DNA from: Styela clava
Taxonomy: Eukaryota > Chordata > Ascidiacea > Stolidobranchia > Styelidae
Direction: 5' to 3'
NCBI RefSeq assembly: GCF_964204865.1
Contig: NC_135262.1
Span: 8,866,001 to 8,930,000, forward strand
DNA length: 64,000 nucleotides
Below are positions 60,581 through 64,000 of the stretch, piece after piece (position 1 is the first letter of the stretch; the number at the start of each line of letters is the position of its first letter). The translations under genes and the position numbers were made by a program. The notes beneath the pieces were generated by a model. That model ran no database searches. It was not told where the DNA came from and saw only the letters and a list, made by a program, of their open reading frames with translations.

Positions 60581-61676
60581 ATGGGTTGTCCATGTTTAAA
60601 GTGATTGCGAGAAAATGAAGATGATGTCGAGTACAGGAAAATGTGATACTGATGAGATGGTCAATGTGAAGAGAGAGATATTAGAAGACAAAGACAACAG
60701 CACGGAAAGGGACATAAAAGAAATGTCAAAAATGCACGGCAGAGGTATATACATAATGTATATTAATTGATTTTAGAGAATTTTCATCTGGGTAAGAAAT
60801 AAAGCTTTATCCAGAATATACGTGATTTTTCCATTTTAAATAATATATTTCCATTTTACTTTTTTACACTTATTGAATTTACGCAAACATAATATATGTG
60901 TTTTAATATTATTTTAGTGCAATCTACTGCGTGTTATGACGAACGTGACGCAAAGATTATCGGGATCAGTTAATTAATCAGATGCGATTCGCCAACATGT
61001 ATTTTTTCCAGATTTAATATTTTCAACCTACCTTCTTGTATACAAAAAGTATTACTGAAATCTAAAATAATTTTTCACCATCGCAGAAAATCAACGGAGG
61101 ACGTTTAGTTTCCGAAACATCTGTTTTTGACTTGAAAGTTAAAGAAAAGGTGCGATTATCACTTAAAAAGAAATTCTTCCAAAAGATCGTAGTAAATTAA
61201 TATATGCTTTGTTGAAAACTTTTGCTTTGAATTGTCTTGTCAGCAGTCGCCTTTGATATAAAACTGAAGTCAATCTGACGTCATCTTTACTACTCATCCA
61301 TTCAAAATGCATTCAAACTGGTATTTGAGCTGAATTTGAGTAGGTAATTTTTTAATTCAAAGCTATTTTTATTTTTTTATTTTTTTCGATGAAGATCGAA
61401 ATTACCTTTTACGTTAACAAGGAAAAAAGATTGGATTCATTGAGAAGAAGGACTATTCACGAGCCAAGAAGACGACGGAAAATATCAACGAAGGTACAAA
61501 TATAAAGAATTTTCATGAACTTCATCTTTGCAGTTGGTTTGATAAATTACATCATTTTGCGTATTTTTCACTTTTTCATTCGACTGTAATTTTGGAATTC
61601 AATAAATTTATATTAGCCCATGTTTTTTTTTATTTTTAGATCTTACATCAATGAGGACTTGAGCAACGAAGATTAA
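60581..61676 (+). pseudogene. Pseudogene copy of the MGCPC gene
   Basis: All five exons and their introns are recognisable in order, so it is a segmental duplicate, not a retrocopy. Exon 1 starts ATGGGTTGTCCATGT but stops at codon 8 (TGA 60602) and has lost most of the acidic region. Exon 2 has in-frame TAA (ISSTOP where the parent has ISWSD), and its CAG|GT donor has become CATGT. Exon 3 lacks about 24 bases. Exon 4 has lost its 5' part and donor-side bases. Exon 5 keeps SYINEDLSNED and stop. Multiple breaks rule out the parental product; an unrelated short product is not excluded. Confidence 0.85.
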
Positions 61677-62886
61677 AACCATTTTCTTACTCAATGTTTA
61701 TTTTTTTATGTTTTTTCATTTATTTAATGCGATATATCGATTTTTATTTATCCACGCCGTTTCATTTTTTTCTTACAATTTCCGATACTTTTTTAATAAT
61801 TTCTATACATACACGTTGAAGCATTTTATACATGGTCATTATTTAACATTCTCAATTTCTTCATAGTTTTTTCACGCCTTTGCATTTGTTTTGAACGATT
61901 TTCCTGAGAATCTGTTCATTATTCCACTGACTCCCAGAGATATCTATCTTGTGGTTGAATAATTAAGATTCTTCCGGTCTGACGAATAAGTTGTGTAAAT
62001 TGAAATATTTCTTATCATCATTTATATGTTGTAGAGAACATGTTAACTGCTGTAGCAGTATTTGACTATTACATTGTACTATACAGTATAACTTTTTGGT
62101 TTGATGCATACCTTTAATTTTGTTCATGCTTACTTTATTAAAGCAATAAAACAGTATTATTCTTCCAAGCGTCTGTGACAAATGATTGTTATAATTCATA
62201 ACTTGAGAAGTAAATATTTAGTTTCAATAGACTTCGAAATTTTTAGTATTTTGATATGCAATTCAATACCATCAAGCCAAACAAAAATTGACATCTTTCG
62301 AATCCAAAATTCCTGTTCGTGTATTTTATCGCAAAATGTGCAAATGATATCAGCAAATATATTTATAACGACAATCAGAACTTTTTAATACAACGCATAT
62401 AATTCGAACATTTTTTAAGGTTGAAACATGTTTACAATGAACAATCCTTTTAATTGGTAAATCCTCAGAAGCAGGTATTTAAATTCTGAAATATATTTAC
62501 ATCTTTGAAAGTTAAATTATCCGGAGATGCTATTGATTCAATGCATAACGTTACATAACAATTACAGCAATGATATTTATTTCAATGTTCGATAAACTCG
62601 ACTAGTACAATGCATAGCATGAAAAATATATTTTGAAACACGATGACCCATGTATTGGAATGTTTTATTTTATTTAAACTAGAATATACACTACTTTTTA
62701 AAATAAGCCATTTAAAAACTGTAGTAGGAAAAATATATCTGAAACTTCAAACTTTTCCCTCAAATATTCCACAACTTTTTTGTATTTAGTTTATATCATT
62801 AAACAATGTGACAGCTATAGCTAGTCACTTTACCAACAACATATTATGGTAATAGACGTAATATAAAAGCGTATTTTGCAGTAAAA
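61677..62886. other. Intergenic, AT-rich
   Basis: No gene, repeat end or domain was recognised. It presumably includes the 3' flank of lectin B. Confidence 0.4.
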
Positions 62887-63690
62887 CTAAATTTTTATTC
62901 TTATTTTCATTTCTGTGAATTTAAGTGAATAATAATGGCCTTTCCAAGCACTCCATTCCACACCATCAGCGTAAGAATCATGATTTCCTCCTACGAAGTA
63001 ATGGCCGTTAAGGTTGGAAGAATGGCACGCACTGTACCACCAGGCTCCTTTATACAACACTGCACAATTGCCAACGTGGTCATCGTAATCTCTATCTTTC
63101 GTAGTGAAATTGGATCCATTGTGTCGACAAAATGAATCACCAGCATTCCCCGAGTATCCACTTACGTAGAGAGTATAATATGATGCCGCATTTGCTACTC
63201 GAAAGTTCCTGGATGTGGAAAATATTCAATTTACCCGGGAATCTATCGCCACATCCATGTGAAAGCTAGTATAAACGTTGGTAGACTTTCTATTGTATCG
63301 AAAACCTCACTTATAAACAAACTGCTTTTGAACTAGTTAAAAATTAATTATTGGACAAATAACTTATCTATTTGGGTAGACAAACCCAAATAGTTTTAAA
63401 AAACGTTCAAAATGTTCTTTCACCCATATCTTTTGATGTATATATTTAATTTTTAAAAATCTATCAATTATTCCAATTACTGTCTGTTTGTAAAGTGCTG
63501 TTTAAGTATATAAGTGTAAAATGTTTAATAGGCATGATTAAGTAGAAATACGTATTAGTTAACGCAATTTTAATCGATAAATTCATAACTCACGAATATC
63601 TTGCGTAGCGTTTATTTCCTTCCCAATCCTCCATGTCAATCAATAGTTCGTAGCTGTTGGAAGAAGTTAATTGATGCAAAGTTTCAAGAC
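62887..63690 (-). CDS. Fibrinogen-related lectin B, 3' two exons (partial)
   Basis: Paralogue of lectin A running off the window end. Exons 63594-63690 and 62887-63208 (TAG) have the same lengths (97 and 322) and phases as A. It keeps WEGNKRYARYS, CAVLYKGAWWYSACHSSNLN and the C-terminal YYSLKFTEMKIRIK. The Ca site reads DRDYDDH instead of DRDNDNS, and WWYRSC is WWYSAC, so calcium or ligand binding may differ. Its intron (385 bp) equals A's once A's LINE and one TSD copy are removed. Upstream exons (signal peptide and N-half of the domain) should lie beyond 64000. Confidence 0.92.
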
Positions 63691-64000
63691 CTGCAAGAAG
63701 TGATAAAATTTATAAGACATACATACAAAAATAGTATCTTGTCAGATGTTTACTGCCGCAATCCAATTTCTAAGCTATGAGTAGAGGATTGTTTTAATTC
63801 ATTAATTAATTTACTACCACTATACAAAAGGTTTGTTTCAGTTACAATGTTACCGATTCTATAAATAAATGAAAACGCAAGGCGCTTGTGTGGAGTAAGC
63901 TGTGGAGATGTCGAAATTTTATTGTGCATGATGAAATCAATATCGGGTCTAAGTTTTTCAAACTTTTAATCCGTATCGCCTTCCAGAAACTTCAAACACT
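63691..64000. other. Intron of lectin B
   Basis: Upstream intron of lectin B. The preceding exon, which in A lies 284 bp away, is not present before the window ends, so this intron is longer than its counterpart. Confidence 0.6.

Noticed and set aside
1-64000. CRISPR arrays, bacterial operons, rRNA genes
   Set aside because: Intron-rich metazoan DNA; no regularly spaced short repeats or rRNA-like blocks were seen.

Overview
The window is AT-rich animal DNA: short exons, GT-AG introns and many small DNA transposons. An ascidian tunicate is the best guess. The main support is a 42-residue, 12-cysteine metallothionein whose N-terminus (MDPCNCAETG) is of chordate/tunicate type, together with compact genes and secreted fibrinogen-domain lectins. 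The species cannot be fixed from the sequence alone. Gene models were built by hand from reading frame, splice consensus and phase continuity; none has transcript support here.

Layout. (1) 156-11988, plus: the 3' part of a FYCO1 gene (coiled coil, FYVE zinc finger, LC3-interacting motif, GOLD domain); the RUN-domain end lies before the window. (2) 15513-17894, minus: EXOSC10/Rrp6, the nuclear exosome 3'-5' exonuclease, in one coding exon. (3) 18566-19003, plus: a hidden three-exon gene for a 70-residue protein, head to head with EXOSC10 across a probable shared promoter. (4) 19963-23931, minus: an L-threonine dehydratase with a C-terminal ACT domain, nine exons, one GC-AG intron. (5) 23.9-39.9 kb: no convincing intact gene. 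It holds a decaying tandem array of one exon (28.84-30.33 kb), a long-TIR element inside that array, an inverted duplication (about 33.0-33.9 and 36.0-37.25 kb), inverted tRNA-like SINEs and other repeats. (6) 39988-43281, minus: a 349-residue RING protein with a Ser/Asp-rich linker and a CAP-Gly-like C-terminus. (7) 46214-46834, minus: metallothionein with two perfect metal-response-type elements upstream. (8) 50378-53187, minus: a secreted fibrinogen-related lectin, with a paralogue entering the window at 62887-63690. (9) 56712-58037, plus: an unrecognised gene for a 213-residue protein starting MGCPC (predicted dual acylation), with a pseudogene copy at 60581-61676.

The genes do not form one pathway: autophagosome transport, RNA decay, amino-acid catabolism, ubiquitin ligation, metal handling and innate recognition are simply neighbours. 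The least expected material is the MGCPC family with its exon array 27 kb away, the RING/CAP-Gly-like architecture, the small divergent gene beside EXOSC10, and the set of hAT-type elements with readable 8-bp target duplications.
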